From: Mucilaginibacter pallidiroseus
GTDB lineage: Bacteria > Bacteroidota > Bacteroidia > Sphingobacteriales > Sphingobacteriaceae
Assembly (NCBI RefSeq): GCF_007846085.1
Contig: NZ_VOEJ01000001.1
Location: 310,001-374,000, forward strand
Reading direction: 5' to 3'
Length of the DNA: 64,000 nt
Below, piece after piece: positions 52,561 to 61,991 of this stretch (position 1 is the stretch's first letter; the number at the start of each line of letters is the position of its first letter). The notes below the pieces were generated by a model. It was not told where the DNA came from and did not search any database. It worked only from the letters and a program-made list of their open reading frames with translations. A program made the position numbers and the translations under genes.

Positions 52561-54702
52561 TTAATCGTTTTGTACTAATGAAAAGTCAATCTGCTTTTTA
52601 GTAAGGTCCACATTTTTGACGCGGATTTGTACTTCGTCGCCAAGCTGATAAATCTTCTTTTTACGCTGACCGATTATGGCGTAATTCTTTTCGTCTAAAG
52701 TATAAAAGTCGTCGGTAATATCGCGCAGGCGTATCATGCCCTCGCATTTATTATCGATGATCTCTACGTACATGCCCCATTCTGTAACGCCCGAAATAAT
52801 GCCCGTAAAGATATTGCCAACCTGATCCTTAAGATACTCGGCCTGTTTGTATTTAACCGATGCACGTTCGGCATCAGCAGCCTTTTTTTCCATCGCCGAG
52901 CTGTGCTTACATAGCTCCTCGTAATGATCAGCATTTGCGCTTTGTCCGCCATTTAAATAGTGGAACAACAGGCGATGCACCATTACGTCGGGGTAACGTC
53001 GAATAGGCGAGGTGAAGTGCGTGTAATGGTCAAACGCCAGACCGTAGTGGCTGGATGTTTTGGTCGTGTAAATAGCTTTAGCCATTGACCTGATCGCCAG
53101 GTGAGTAAGCACATTTTGCTCTTTCTTGCCTTCAACATCTTCCATCAGGTAGTTGAGTGATTTGGCAATTTCCTTGTCCGACTTGGTATTAATCTTATAA
53201 CCAAACCTTGCCGCAAATTGTGCGAAGTTGGCCAATGCATCAGGCTTAGGCGAATCATGTGCGCGGTAAACAAAAGTATATTTGTGCTTTCCTTTACCCA
53301 TTTTGCTTACAAACTCGGCTACCTTGCGATTGGCCAGCAACATAAAGTCTTCAATGAGTTTATGGGCATCCTTGCGTTCTTTAACGTAAACGCCAATTGG
53401 CTTGCCCGTTTCATCAAGCTTAAATTTAACCTCGGTAGTTTCGAAGCTAATTGCGCCGGCTTTAAACTTACGTTCGCGTAATTTATATGCAAGAGCATTA
53501 AGCTGCAATATTTCCTCAGTGTAGTCGCCTTGTTGGGTTTCTATAACATCCTGCACTTCCTCGTAAGTAAAGCGTCTGTCGGAATGGATTACCGTTTTGC
53601 CAAACCATTCGTTAATAATATTTGCCTTTTCGTCGAGCTCAAAAACAGCAGCAAAGCAAAGCTTATCTTCTTTAGGGCGAAGCGAACAAAGGCCATTTGA
53701 TAATCTTTCAGGCAGCATGGGTATAACCCTGTCTACAAGGTAAACAGAGGTGCCACGCTCATAAGCTTCCCTGTCAAGGGCAGAGTCTGGTATGATGTAG
53801 TGCGCCACATCAGCAATATGTACGCCTACTTCGTAATTGCCGTTATCAAGTTTCTTATATGATATTGCATCATCAAAATCCTTTGCATCGTAAGGGTCGA
53901 TAGTCATAGTAAGCGTATCGCGGAAATCACGGCGTTTGGCAATCTCTTCTGCTGATATCTCGGCCGGAATTTCTTCCGATTCGCGCTCAACTTCAGCAGG
54001 GAAGGATAGCGGGAAACCATATTCGGCAAGTATGGCGTTCATTTCCGTATCATTTTCACCTTGCTGACCAAGCACATGTTTAACCCTGCCAACGGGATTT
54101 TTTGCACCTGCAGGCCAGTCGGTAATTTCGGCAACAGCTTTTATCCCGTTCTTTGCGCCATTAAGATCGGCCAGCGGAATAAAGATATCGTGCATCATCT
54201 TGCGATCATCCGGTATGAAGAACGCATAATGTTCGGACAGTTTAACCAAACCTGTAAACTCCATTTTATTGCGCTGCAGTATCTCAACCACTTCGCCCTC
54301 CTGGCGTTTACCCTTGCTCTTGGCATAAACGTATACCTTTACACGGTCGCCATTAAGTGCATTACGCAATTTGCGGGGTGCTACGTATATATCATTTTCA
54401 GCCGGGTCGTCGGTAACGATAAAGGCCGAACCATCATTAGTGAGGTCAACTTTGCCTTCAACAAAAGTTTTAAGTTCGAGTAGTTGGAATTTTCCGGGTG
54501 TAACTTCCTTCATCACACCCTTAAATGCTTCGTCTTTAAGTATATCGAGGATAACCCCACGCGCATCCGGGTCGCGAACGTTTAGTTTTGATGAAATTTG
54601 TTTATAGTTGAGCGGCGTATTGCCGTTTTGTTCAAATATGTCCAGCACCATCTGCGTAAGCACCTGGTTTATGGATGAGTTATGTTTTTTCTTTTTAGAC
54701 AT
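52561..54702 (-). CDS. rnr: Ribonuclease R
   Basis: The 713-residue exonuclease has an N-terminal helix-turn-helix (about 10-65), two cold-shock domains and the RNB catalytic domain (MTIDPYDAKDFDDAISYKKL, HIADVAHYIIP). An S1 domain (about 625-705, FTGIISGVTEWGMYVEIIDN) closes it. The four catalytic aspartates sit in DPYDAKDFDD. The enzyme degrades structured RNA 3' to 5' in the cytoplasm. The length is normal; a basic tail after S1 is missing, as often in this phylum. Confidence 0.95.
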   Translation of the reverse strand: MSKKKKHNSSINQVLTQMVLDIFEQNGNTPLNYKQISSKLNVRDPDARGVILDILKDEAFKGVMKEVTPGKFQLLELKTFVEGKVDLTNDGSAFIVTDDPAENDIYVAPRKLRNALNGDRVKVYVYAKSKGKRQEGEVVEILQRNKMEFTGLVKLSEHYAFFIPDDRKMMHDIFIPLADLNGAKNGIKAVAEITDWPAGAKNPVGRVKHVLGQQGENDTEMNAILAEYGFPLSFPAEVERESEEIPAEISAEEIAKRRDFRDTLTMTIDPYDAKDFDDAISYKKLDNGNYEVGVHIADVAHYIIPDSALDREAYERGTSVYLVDRVIPMLPERLSNGLCSLRPKEDKLCFAAVFELDEKANIINEWFGKTVIHSDRRFTYEEVQDVIETQQGDYTEEILQLNALAYKLRERKFKAGAISFETTEVKFKLDETGKPIGVYVKERKDAHKLIEDFMLLANRKVAEFVSKMGKGKHKYTFVYRAHDSPKPDALANFAQFAARFGYKINTKSDKEIAKSLNYLMEDVEGKKEQNVLTHLAIRSMAKAIYTTKTSSHYGLAFDHYTHFTSPIRRYPDVMVHRLLFHYLNGGQSANADHYEELCKHSSAMEKKAADAERASVKYKQAEYLKDQVGNIFTGIISGVTEWGMYVEIIDNKCEGMIRLRDITDDFYTLDEKNYAIIGQRKKKIYQLGDEVQIRVKNVDLTKKQIDFSLVQND

Positions 54703-54843
54703 TTATAGGTATTTGCGCTAAGATACGGAAAGTAGCTGTAGCTTTTGAAAATGGAACAATTGTATAACAATAGAGATAGGGAAATGTTGGTAATGTAATA
54801 TTAGAGAATTACGGATAGTGACTTAGTAAGTTAATGCCTATAG

Positions 54844-55551
54844 TCATCCCACAATCGTTATAAACTCTTCATTTATCAGTTCTTCGCCACGGTAGCGTCT
54901 TATCAATTGCGCTGTGGCTATCACATCCTTTTGGCAGTATTCGCATATGCGGGGCAGATCATCTTCCACCCAATAAACGTGACCTACCTGGCTGCCGTCG
55001 ATATCGTCTTTGGGCGTTGGGATATTGAAAATGGCAGTTAACAAACTAAGAGAAGTATAATTTTTAAAGTCGCCAAATTTCCAAAGTTCCATCGTGTCAA
55101 GATGAGGTATTTCCCAGGGCTTTTTACCCGTAATCTGCAGGTGCGGCGGAAACTGTACGCCATTGATGAGCATGCGGCGGCATATGTAAGGGAAATCAAA
55201 CTCTTTGCCGTTATGTGCGCATAGAATAATGCTTAAAGGCTGACTGGTGAGCATCCGGCTAAAATCTTCAAGCAACTCTTTTTCCTCATGCCCGGCAAAT
55301 GATTTTACACGTAACCCGGCACGTTTCCCATTTAGAAATATGCCCACAGATATGCAGACGATCTTACCGAACTCGGCCCATATACCTGCCCGTTCATAAA
55401 ATTCGTCGGCCGGTGTCTCGCCACGCATATTGCGCGTCTTGTGCAACCAAAGTTCCTGCAAAAGCTCCGGCACATCAGCGTGGGTAGGGTATTGGGGTAC
55501 GGTTTCAATATCGAGCACCATTAGGTTACCCAAATCATATTGTTCAAGCAT
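54844..55551 (-). CDS. PolB-like 3'-5' exonuclease (DEDDy type)
   Basis: The 235-residue protein matches the predicted exonuclease family related to DNA polymerase B proofreading domains. Motif I is LDIETVPQYP (Asp and Glu ligands), motif II CAHNGKEFDFPYICRRM, and motif III YCQKDVIATAQL, with the tyrosine of the DEDDy class. No polymerase domain is present. Substrate unknown; DNA repair or RNA processing are both possible. It lies 27 bases after pbpC in the same direction. Confidence 0.87.
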   Translation of the reverse strand: MLEQYDLGNLMVLDIETVPQYPTHADVPELLQELWLHKTRNMRGETPADEFYERAGIWAEFGKIVCISVGIFLNGKRAGLRVKSFAGHEEKELLEDFSRMLTSQPLSIILCAHNGKEFDFPYICRRMLINGVQFPPHLQITGKKPWEIPHLDTMELWKFGDFKNYTSLSLLTAIFNIPTPKDDIDGSQVGHVYWVEDDLPRICEYCQKDVIATAQLIRRYRGEELINEEFITIVG

Positions 55552-55578
55552 GGCAGGATGTTAGTTCAACTAAAATAG

Positions 55579-57969
55579 CTATTTATTTTTATCGAGCACC
55601 TCAAAATTGATGTGCAACGTGTTACCCGCAGCATCAACGAGCGTTAGCTTATGCTTGCCAGGGCTTGGGTTTAAGTCAATTTGATGAAAGCTAGTTGTGG
55701 TGCCTGCAAACTTATCATCAAGGTGCCAGTAAATTTTTGTGCCCGTTAACCGGTGTGCCGCGTTGCATATCAGGCGGCCACGCCTGCCATCAGCTTCCAG
55801 CGGTACATATACTTTGGCGCCATCCTTTGGGTAAATCAGTTCCATTGGCGCAGCCTCAATATTGTCGCAACCCGGCATAAATGGTGGCAGTACGCGATAT
55901 TGATAATCACGGGCCTTGTAATAGTACTCCATAGATGGCGGCAATACAAACCAGCTTTTGTTTAACATATCGGCAGGTGACATGCAATTGCTTGTTACCT
56001 GGTATCTGCCTGCCTTGTCAAGATTTACCAGCTTATGCCAAGGGCAAACCTGGGCTTTTAAGCCGCTTTTAGGTACAAGCTGTTCGGTTGCGTCGTCGCA
56101 GTACTGGCCTGCTCTGTAGCCGCTTTCTTTACAAACCTTTATGCGCACCATGTCGCCGGTGGGTACCGCAAACCATTCTCGGGCAGCAGGCAGCAATCTA
56201 AAAATATCAAACAAAACAGGCGCTGCTGTATTGATGCCGGTTAAGCCGGGGCGGCCCTCGCCATCGGTATTACCTACCCAAACACCAACCACATATTTGG
56301 GCGTAAGTCCAATGGCCCATCCATCCCTGAAGCCAAAACTTGTACCTGTCTTCCAGGCTATACGCTGGGTAGAACTAAATTGCTGCCAAAGCATTTCCTC
56401 GCCGGGGCGCATTACTTCTTCCATGGCCTGCAATGTGTAATAAAGGGAACCAGCATTTAGCAAGCCATTTTTATCATTAGGTTTTTGCGACGAAGGTCGC
56501 TTAATATAAATCGGAGAATGATAGTCCGCATTCGTGTATCTACTGCTGATGTTATAATGATTAAGCACACGCGCCATGCCTGCGTATGCGCCTGTAAGTT
56601 CCCACAAGGTATTTTCGCCACCACCCAATATCAGCGCAAGTCCGTAATGGTCTGCAGGTTTGTTAAGGGTGGTAATGCCAATTTTACGCAGCTTGTCGTA
56701 AAAGCGTTCGTATTTATATTGCTGTAGCATTTTTACAGCCGGGATATTCAACGAGCGGGATAAAGCATTTGATGCAGGTACCGCTCCATCATAACCAAGG
56801 TCAAAGTTTTCAGGGTGGTATCCTGCAATTTGGGTTGGCACATCGGGGATGAGGCTGTTTGGTAATATCAAACCATCATGCAGCATGGATGCATACAGCA
56901 ACGGCTTCAAGGTACTGCCGGGGCTTCGCGGGGCAGCTATTACATCTACATCGCTTTCCATTTCAGGGTCGTCGCGGTGATTAATGTTGCCTACGTAAGC
57001 CAATGCAGCGCCCGTCTCAACGTCCAGCACAACTGCAGCAATATTGTTAATATCATTGGCTTTCAATACCCGATGGTGCTTTTCCAAAATATCTGCAACC
57101 TGTTGTTGCAGGCTTGTTTTAATTGTGGTGGTGATTCTTGTATTACCTTCGGGTTTGCGTTTATAATCAGCCTTGAAGCGCTGTAGCAAATGGGTGGTAA
57201 GCTGTGGTAGTGCAACAGGTTTTTCGGGCATGGGTTCAAACTTTGCCAGGGCCGCCGTGGTACTGTCTATGGTACCCTGCTTATATAGCACATCAAGCAA
57301 ACGGTTACGTTTGCGCAACATTACTTTTCTGTTTTTACCGGGATGAACAAGCGACGGGGAATTTGGTAACACTGCCAGGGCCGCCATTTCGCCCCATGAA
57401 AGTTTATCGGCCCTACGGCCAAAATACCGCCATGCAGCGGCGTCTAAACCGACAACGTTGCTGCCGAATGGTGCATTACCCGCATATAATGATAAAATAT
57501 TTTGTTTGCTATAGCCCATTTCCAGCCGCATAGCCATAAACACCTCAACTATTTTGTTCCAAAAGGTGCGCTTGTGATGTGTAGCCAGCCTTACCACCTG
57601 CATGGTAATGGTACTGCCACCGCTGGTTGCTTTTTTTGCGCTCACATTGAGCTTTACGGCGCGTGCGAAAGCCAGTGGATCAAACCCCGGGTGATAGTTA
57701 AAGCGCTTATCCTCAAAAGCTATAATACAAGCACTAAATTTTGAGGGTACGTGAGCGTCAACGGGGAAGCGCCACTGCCCGTCGGCAGCTATTGACGCGC
57801 CAAGCAATTGACCGGCATCGTCGTCAATAACGTATGATGTAGGACTGTTAAATAATGGCCTGGGTAAGCAAAATATAAACCATGCGCCAAACAAAATTAA
57901 AAACAAACCGATTATAGTTACTTTTGGCTTTCTAAAAAAGCGGTTAAACCGGGTTGTTGAGAACGGCAT
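55579..57969 (-). CDS. pbpC: Penicillin-binding protein 1C
   Basis: The 796-residue protein has an N-terminal membrane anchor (about 15-35) and a GT51 peptidoglycan glycosyltransferase domain (IAFEDKRFNYHPGFDPLAFA, then GGSTITMQVVRLA). A transpeptidase domain follows, with SxxK in SPGSTLKPLLY, SxN in SRSLN and KTG in AWKTGTSFGF. The PBP1C-type beta domain ends it (about 700-796). It acts in the periplasm in cell-wall synthesis. No alpha-2-macroglobulin gene lies beside it, unlike in E. coli. Its ATG is only 19 bases from the divergent GT2 start. Confidence 0.93.
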   Translation of the reverse strand: MPFSTTRFNRFFRKPKVTIIGLFLILFGAWFIFCLPRPLFNSPTSYVIDDDAGQLLGASIAADGQWRFPVDAHVPSKFSACIIAFEDKRFNYHPGFDPLAFARAVKLNVSAKKATSGGSTITMQVVRLATHHKRTFWNKIVEVFMAMRLEMGYSKQNILSLYAGNAPFGSNVVGLDAAAWRYFGRRADKLSWGEMAALAVLPNSPSLVHPGKNRKVMLRKRNRLLDVLYKQGTIDSTTAALAKFEPMPEKPVALPQLTTHLLQRFKADYKRKPEGNTRITTTIKTSLQQQVADILEKHHRVLKANDINNIAAVVLDVETGAALAYVGNINHRDDPEMESDVDVIAAPRSPGSTLKPLLYASMLHDGLILPNSLIPDVPTQIAGYHPENFDLGYDGAVPASNALSRSLNIPAVKMLQQYKYERFYDKLRKIGITTLNKPADHYGLALILGGGENTLWELTGAYAGMARVLNHYNISSRYTNADYHSPIYIKRPSSQKPNDKNGLLNAGSLYYTLQAMEEVMRPGEEMLWQQFSSTQRIAWKTGTSFGFRDGWAIGLTPKYVVGVWVGNTDGEGRPGLTGINTAAPVLFDIFRLLPAAREWFAVPTGDMVRIKVCKESGYRAGQYCDDATEQLVPKSGLKAQVCPWHKLVNLDKAGRYQVTSNCMSPADMLNKSWFVLPPSMEYYYKARDYQYRVLPPFMPGCDNIEAAPMELIYPKDGAKVYVPLEADGRRGRLICNAAHRLTGTKIYWHLDDKFAGTTTSFHQIDLNPSPGKHKLTLVDAAGNTLHINFEVLDKNK

Positions 57970-57988
57970 CAGGTATTGGCATTAATCT

Positions 57989-58708
57989 ATGAAAATAACT
58001 AAATTATCCATAATTATACCCGCTTACAACGAGGGCGCCACCATCCACCTGATATTGAATAAAATAAAAAATGTAGAGCTGGCGCACAGTGTCGAAAAAG
58101 AAGTGATTATAGTTGACGATTGCTCGTCAGACAATACACGCGAAAGCATTCTACAATATAAAACTGAAAATCCGGGTCTTAATATACAGTACTTTAATCA
58201 CACACAAAACCAGGGTAAAGGCGCTGCCTTGCACACCGGCATAGCCAAGGCCACCGGCGAATACCTTATTATACAAGATGCCGACCTGGAGTATGACCCT
58301 GCCGAATATAATGATTTATTAAAGCCTGTATACAATGGCTCGGCCGATGTGGTATATGGCTCAAGGTTTATGGGTAGCAACCCGCATCGTATACTTTTCT
58401 TTTGGCATACCATAGGCAACAGGTGGTTAACGTTTTTGTGCAATATGGTTTCCAATCTTAACTTAACAGATATGGAAACCTGCTATAAGCTATTCAATAC
58501 CAGCATGGTACAACAGCTTGCCTTAAGTGAAAAACGATTTGGTTTTGAGCCCGAAGTAACCATAAAAATAGCACGAATACCCAGAATAAGAATTTACGAA
58601 GTTGGCATATCATACTACGGCCGTACGTACGAGGACGGGAAGAAGATAGGTTGGAAAGATGGTGTGCGGGCCATTTATTGCATCCTCAAATACGGGCTTT
58701 TTAAGTAA
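57989..58708 (+). CDS. GT2 family glycosyltransferase (polyprenol-phosphate type)
   Basis: The 239-residue enzyme has LSIIIPAYNEGATIHLILNK, VIIVDDCSSDNTRES, GKGAALHTGIAKATGEYLII with QDADLEYDP (the DxD site), and METCYKLFNT. This pattern is that of dolichol/undecaprenyl-phosphate mannosyl- or glucosyltransferases. It lacks C-terminal membrane helices. It probably makes a polyprenyl-linked sugar on the cytoplasmic face. It overlaps the methyltransferase gene by one base (TAATG) and is divergent from pbpC. Confidence 0.88.
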   Translation: MKITKLSIIIPAYNEGATIHLILNKIKNVELAHSVEKEVIIVDDCSSDNTRESILQYKTENPGLNIQYFNHTQNQGKGAALHTGIAKATGEYLIIQDADLEYDPAEYNDLLKPVYNGSADVVYGSRFMGSNPHRILFFWHTIGNRWLTFLCNMVSNLNLTDMETCYKLFNTSMVQQLALSEKRFGFEPEVTIKIARIPRIRIYEVGISYYGRTYEDGKKIGWKDGVRAIYCILKYGLFK

Positions 58709-59418
58709 TGAGCGTATTTAAATTTAAGCAATTTGATGTAGACCAAACCGGCTGCGCCATGAAGATAAATACAGATGGCGTATTGTTAGGTGCCTTGGCC
58801 GATGCCAATGTCCCTAAAAGTATTTTAGATATAGGCGCAGGCACAGGGGTAATTGCAATGATGCTTGCTCAGCGCTATACAAATGCATTAATTGATGCCG
58901 TGGAGATTGATGAGACGGCTTCAAAAACCGCTGAGTGCAACTTTAAAAGTTCAAAGTTTGCCGAAAGGTTACACATGCACCCGCAGAGTTTTGAGGACTA
59001 TTTCGAAATGAATCCGGATGTAAAATACCATTTGATTGTATCCAATCCGCCATTTTTCCTGAACTCCCTACTTTCGCCGGGGCCTAAAAAAAGCCTTGCC
59101 AGGCATACTGACGAAAGTTTTTTTGAAAGGCTACTAAATGCCTGCGCCAACCATTTGGCCGATGGAGGCACTGCTCAATTTATATTGCCTGTAGGAACGG
59201 CAGAAATAGTAACATCATATTCAGCTAAATTTGGGTTATGCCTTTATAAACGCATTAATATACGCTCTTTTAGTCATGATGAACCGCATAGGGAGCTGAT
59301 AATACTTGGTAAAGAACAGAAGAAGTTAATAGTTGAGGACTTTGTAATTTATGAATCTCTGAAAATATATTCGGCAGCTTACCAAAATGCGCTTAAAGAT
59401 TTTTTCACCATATTTTAA
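58708..59418 (+). CDS. tRNA1(Val) (adenine-37 N6) methyltransferase-like protein
   Basis: The 236-residue protein has the SAM-binding stretch ILDIGAGTGVIAMMLAQRYT and the NPPFF motif of N6-adenine and N5-glutamine methyltransferases (LIVSNPPFFLNSL). The opening FKFKQFDVDQTGCAMKINTD followed by GVLLGA is typical of TrmN6 (YfiC), which methylates A37 of tRNA-Val. The length fits. It is coupled to the GT2 gene by a TAATG overlap. The precise substrate is by homology only. Confidence 0.87.
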   Translation: MSVFKFKQFDVDQTGCAMKINTDGVLLGALADANVPKSILDIGAGTGVIAMMLAQRYTNALIDAVEIDETASKTAECNFKSSKFAERLHMHPQSFEDYFEMNPDVKYHLIVSNPPFFLNSLLSPGPKKSLARHTDESFFERLLNACANHLADGGTAQFILPVGTAEIVTSYSAKFGLCLYKRINIRSFSHDEPHRELIILGKEQKKLIVEDFVIYESLKIYSAAYQNALKDFFTIF

Positions 59419-59421
59419 GTA

Positions 59422-59928
59422 ATGACGCGTATAGGATTAATATCGGATACTCATGGCTTTTTAGATGACGCCGTTTTTAAACATTTTGATAAATGTAATG
59501 AGATATGGCATGCCGGCGATTTTGGAAATATAGAAATGGCCGACCAGCTTGCTGCCTTTAAGCCACTAAAGGGGGTTTATGGTAATATCGATGGAAAAGA
59601 TATAAGAGTGGTGTACCCCGAAAACCTGCGCTTTAATTGTGAGGCTGTGGATGTTTGGATGACTCACATAGGCGGTTACCCGGATAGATACAGCCCCCTT
59701 GTAAAGCCCGAAATTTATAACAACCCGCCAAAGCTATTTATCACCGGGCATTCGCATATTTTAAAGGTCATATTTGATAAAAAGATAAGCTGCCTGCACA
59801 TTAATCCGGGTGCTGCGGGCAAGCAGGGTTGGCATAAAGTGCGCACGCTGGTGCGGTTTGCAATAAACGAAGACAAGATACAGGATTTGGAAGTTATAGA
59901 GCTGGGAGCGAAAAAAGGTGTTTTATAA
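59422..59928 (+). CDS. YfcE/MJ0936-type metallophosphoesterase
   Basis: The 168-residue protein has all blocks of the calcineurin-like family: GLISDTHGFLD (DxH), IWHAGDFGN (GDxx), GNIDGKD (GNxD), WMTHIGG and FITGHSHIL (GHxH). It is the short, single-domain YfcE type, a phosphodiesterase acting on unknown small substrates. It starts three bases after the methyltransferase gene. Its 3' end overlaps the convergent rnhA gene by six bases. Confidence 0.88.
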   Translation: MTRIGLISDTHGFLDDAVFKHFDKCNEIWHAGDFGNIEMADQLAAFKPLKGVYGNIDGKDIRVVYPENLRFNCEAVDVWMTHIGGYPDRYSPLVKPEIYNNPPKLFITGHSHILKVIFDKKISCLHINPGAAGKQGWHKVRTLVRFAINEDKIQDLEVIELGAKKGVL

Positions 59929-60387
59929 CCCTCTGGTAGCTTCCATCTCAAAGACCGAATCAACCAACAATTCCCGCGATTTTGAAGCAGCTACCGCCAG
60001 TTGGTCGCAACGTTCGTTTTCCGGGTGCCCATTGTGGCCCCGCACCCATACAAACCTTACCTGGTGTAATTTACTTACACTTAGGTAGCGCATCCATAGG
60101 TCTTTATTTTTCTTACCTGCAAAGCCTTTAGCAACCCATGCATTAACCCAGCGTTTTTCAATAGCATCTATCACATACTTCGAGTCGGAGTATACAACTA
60201 CTTGTTGATTAGGCGTTTTAAGCGCTTCAAGTGCAACAATTACTGCAAGTAGTTCCATACGGTTATTGGTTGTTTTACGAAAACCCTGGCTTAGCTCTTT
60301 ATAGTGCTGGCCCGAGCGCAATATAACCCCATAGCCACCCGGACCCGGGTTGCCGCTTGATGCACCGTCTGTGTATACTTCAATCAT
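59923..60387 (-). CDS. rnhA: Ribonuclease HI
   Basis: The 154-residue enzyme has the four acidic residues of type 1 RNase H, in IEVYTDGASSGNPGPGGYG, NNRMELLAVIVALEAL, VVYSDSKYVIDAI and ERCDQLAVAA. It also has the basic substrate-binding loop WVAKGFAGKKNKDLW. It cuts RNA in RNA-DNA hybrids. The length is close to E. coli RnhA (155). A good promoter lies 40 bases upstream, and its stop overlaps the convergent phosphoesterase gene. Confidence 0.95.
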   Translation of the reverse strand: MIEVYTDGASSGNPGPGGYGVILRSGQHYKELSQGFRKTTNNRMELLAVIVALEALKTPNQQVVVYSDSKYVIDAIEKRWVNAWVAKGFAGKKNKDLWMRYLSVSKLHQVRFVWVRGHNGHPENERCDQLAVAASKSRELLVDSVFEMEATRGL

Positions 60388-60426
60388 AACGCTTTAATGT
60401 TCCTGGCCAGATGGCCTTAACAGCTG

Positions 60427-60460
60427 CAAACATAAAACTAATCTCCAACAAAAAATCAAA
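60427..60460 (-). promoter_or_regulatory. rnhA promoter
   Basis: On the minus strand TTTG (60460-60457) is followed after 22 bases by TATGTTTG (60434-60427), a full -7 match. Transcription would start near 60420, giving a leader of about 33 bases. Confidence 0.6.
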
Positions 60461-60511
60461 TGCATTGCAAGTGCTTCATTAGCAGTGTGTAGCTTAAAAA
60501 AGTAAAAAAAC

Positions 60512-60542
60512 TTTGCAAATAGTGAGTAAAGTTCTATTTTTG
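60512..60542 (+). promoter_or_regulatory. tRNA-His promoter
   Basis: TTTG (60512-60515) and TATTTTTG (60535-60542) are separated by 19 bases, a near-ideal Bacteroidota promoter. It ends 12 bases before the tRNA. Confidence 0.82.
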
Positions 60543-60554
60543 CAGTCCAAACAC

Positions 60555-60629
60555 GGTAGGTATAGCTCAGTTGGTTAGAGCATCGGTTTGTGGTACCGAG
60601 GGTCGTCGGTTCGAGCCCGATTACTTACC
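60555..60629 (+). tRNA. tRNA-His (anticodon GTG)
   Basis: A G(-1) at 60555 precedes a 7-bp acceptor (GTAGGTA / TACTTAC, one G-T pair) and pairs with C73, the identity pair of tRNA-His. The D arm is GCTCAGTTGGTTAGAGC, the anticodon stem TCGGT / ACCGA with loop TTGTGGT giving GTG, and the T arm GTCGGTTCGAGCCCGAT. CCA is not encoded. Confidence 0.95.
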
Positions 60630-60633
60630 CACT

Positions 60634-60671
60634 AAAGGAGATAGTCATATTTTGATTGTCTCCTTTTTTAT
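60634..60671 (+). terminator. Rho-independent terminator of tRNA-His
   Basis: AAAGGAGA (60634-60641) pairs with TCTCCTTT (60659-60666), with further pairing inside, and is followed by TTTTA. The 175 bases from here to 60846 hold no other supported feature. Confidence 0.8.
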
Positions 60672-60846
60672 TTATAATTAAATAGTCGAATAAGTTGTTG
60701 GGCACACCGGCTGATTTAAATTATAAATTTAATTTTTAAATTTGATCGGTCTTACTCTAGGGTATCTAATTAATCCGCGCTCTGCAACAACAAGATATAG
60801 CCGCCACAAGCCCCTGGAACCACCAATTAATTGGATCTTAGTGCCT

Positions 60847-61911
60847 ATGCTTCAATCAACTAATCAATTGTTTCAAAACATATTTAATCAGCTTCCTGAG
60901 CCCTGCCTTGTACTAAGCCCTAATGCGCCCGATTTTTCAATTGTAGCGGCAAACGAGGCGTATATAGCAGCTACCGGTTTTTCTTTAGAACGCCTTACCA
61001 ATCGGAGTCTTTGGATACTATTTACCGAAAATACGGCAAGTGCTAATATACGCGATGTGTTTGAGCAAGGCCTTAATGATGCTTTAATGCATAAGTCCGA
61101 AATTAAGCTGCCTGTTTTTAGATATGATTTGGCTGCTACTGATACGGATAGAGCAAAACCCAGGTGGTGGCAGGTAGATATAAACCCGATAGTAGATATG
61201 TTGGGCGAGGTAACGTGTTTGTTATGCACCACCCGCAATATGACTATCCATGTTCAGGATCAGATTGAGATACTTCGAGGTAATGATCTTGAAGCTGCAA
61301 TGATAGTGAGGCAGCAGGAAAGTGATGAATACATACAGCGAATGGAGGGGCAGTTAAACGATGCGAACCAGAATACGGAAGCGGCTGTGGCTTTGCGCAC
61401 AAAGGAACTTTCGGACAGTGAATATGAGCTTAGTCGCATTATGGCGGTAACACCTGTAGGCTTGTGTATTGTGAAAGGCGCAGATTTCGTTATCACTGAG
61501 GTAAACGGCCCAATGCTTGATCTTTGGGGGCGTAAAAGGAGTGCTATAATAGGGCAACCGCTTTTTGATGTTATCAGCGAATTAAAAGAGCAACAACTCC
61601 CCGCGATGCTTGAAAAGGTGGTAGCGGATAAACAGATGACATTTGTGCCCGCGCAGCCTGTACTGGTTATCAGGCCTGATGGAAAAACCGTTAAAAAGTT
61701 TGTTGATTTTAGTTATGACCCACTTTTTGATGTTGCCGGTATTGTTAATGGCGTGCTTATAACTGTTAATGACGTTACCAAACTTATTAATGCCCAGCAC
61801 GTTCTGCAAAACAGGCAGGAAGAGTTGGAAACAATGAATGAGGAACTTACCGCTGCCAACGAAGAGTTGCAACGGATTAATCAGGATTTTAACACCCGCA
61901 ACGAAGCCTGA
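60847..61911 (+). CDS. PAS-domain protein without output domain
   Basis: The start is ATG 60847 (MLQSTNQLFQNIFNQLPEPC); the frame extends further upstream only through a TTG and atypical residues. The 354-residue product holds a first PAS domain (about 10-130, NEAYIAATGFSLERLTNRSL), a coiled linker (about 150-200) and a second PAS domain (about 205-320, SRIMAVTPVGLCIVKGADFV). It ends in a coiled coil (about 320-354, NEELTAANEELQRINQDF). It has no kinase, cyclase or DNA-binding domain. The next gene, 80 bases on, is a PAS histidine kinase, so this may be its sensory partner or a truncated relic of a longer kinase. Confidence 0.8.
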   Translation: MLQSTNQLFQNIFNQLPEPCLVLSPNAPDFSIVAANEAYIAATGFSLERLTNRSLWILFTENTASANIRDVFEQGLNDALMHKSEIKLPVFRYDLAATDTDRAKPRWWQVDINPIVDMLGEVTCLLCTTRNMTIHVQDQIEILRGNDLEAAMIVRQQESDEYIQRMEGQLNDANQNTEAAVALRTKELSDSEYELSRIMAVTPVGLCIVKGADFVITEVNGPMLDLWGRKRSAIIGQPLFDVISELKEQQLPAMLEKVVADKQMTFVPAQPVLVIRPDGKTVKKFVDFSYDPLFDVAGIVNGVLITVNDVTKLINAQHVLQNRQEELETMNEELTAANEELQRINQDFNTRNEA

Positions 61912-61991
61912 GATAACTTACGGCAACAAATTACGTTATTTATATTTAACCGTCTACTGGTCATAAGCCCACCAGAAACGTTGTATGACCT

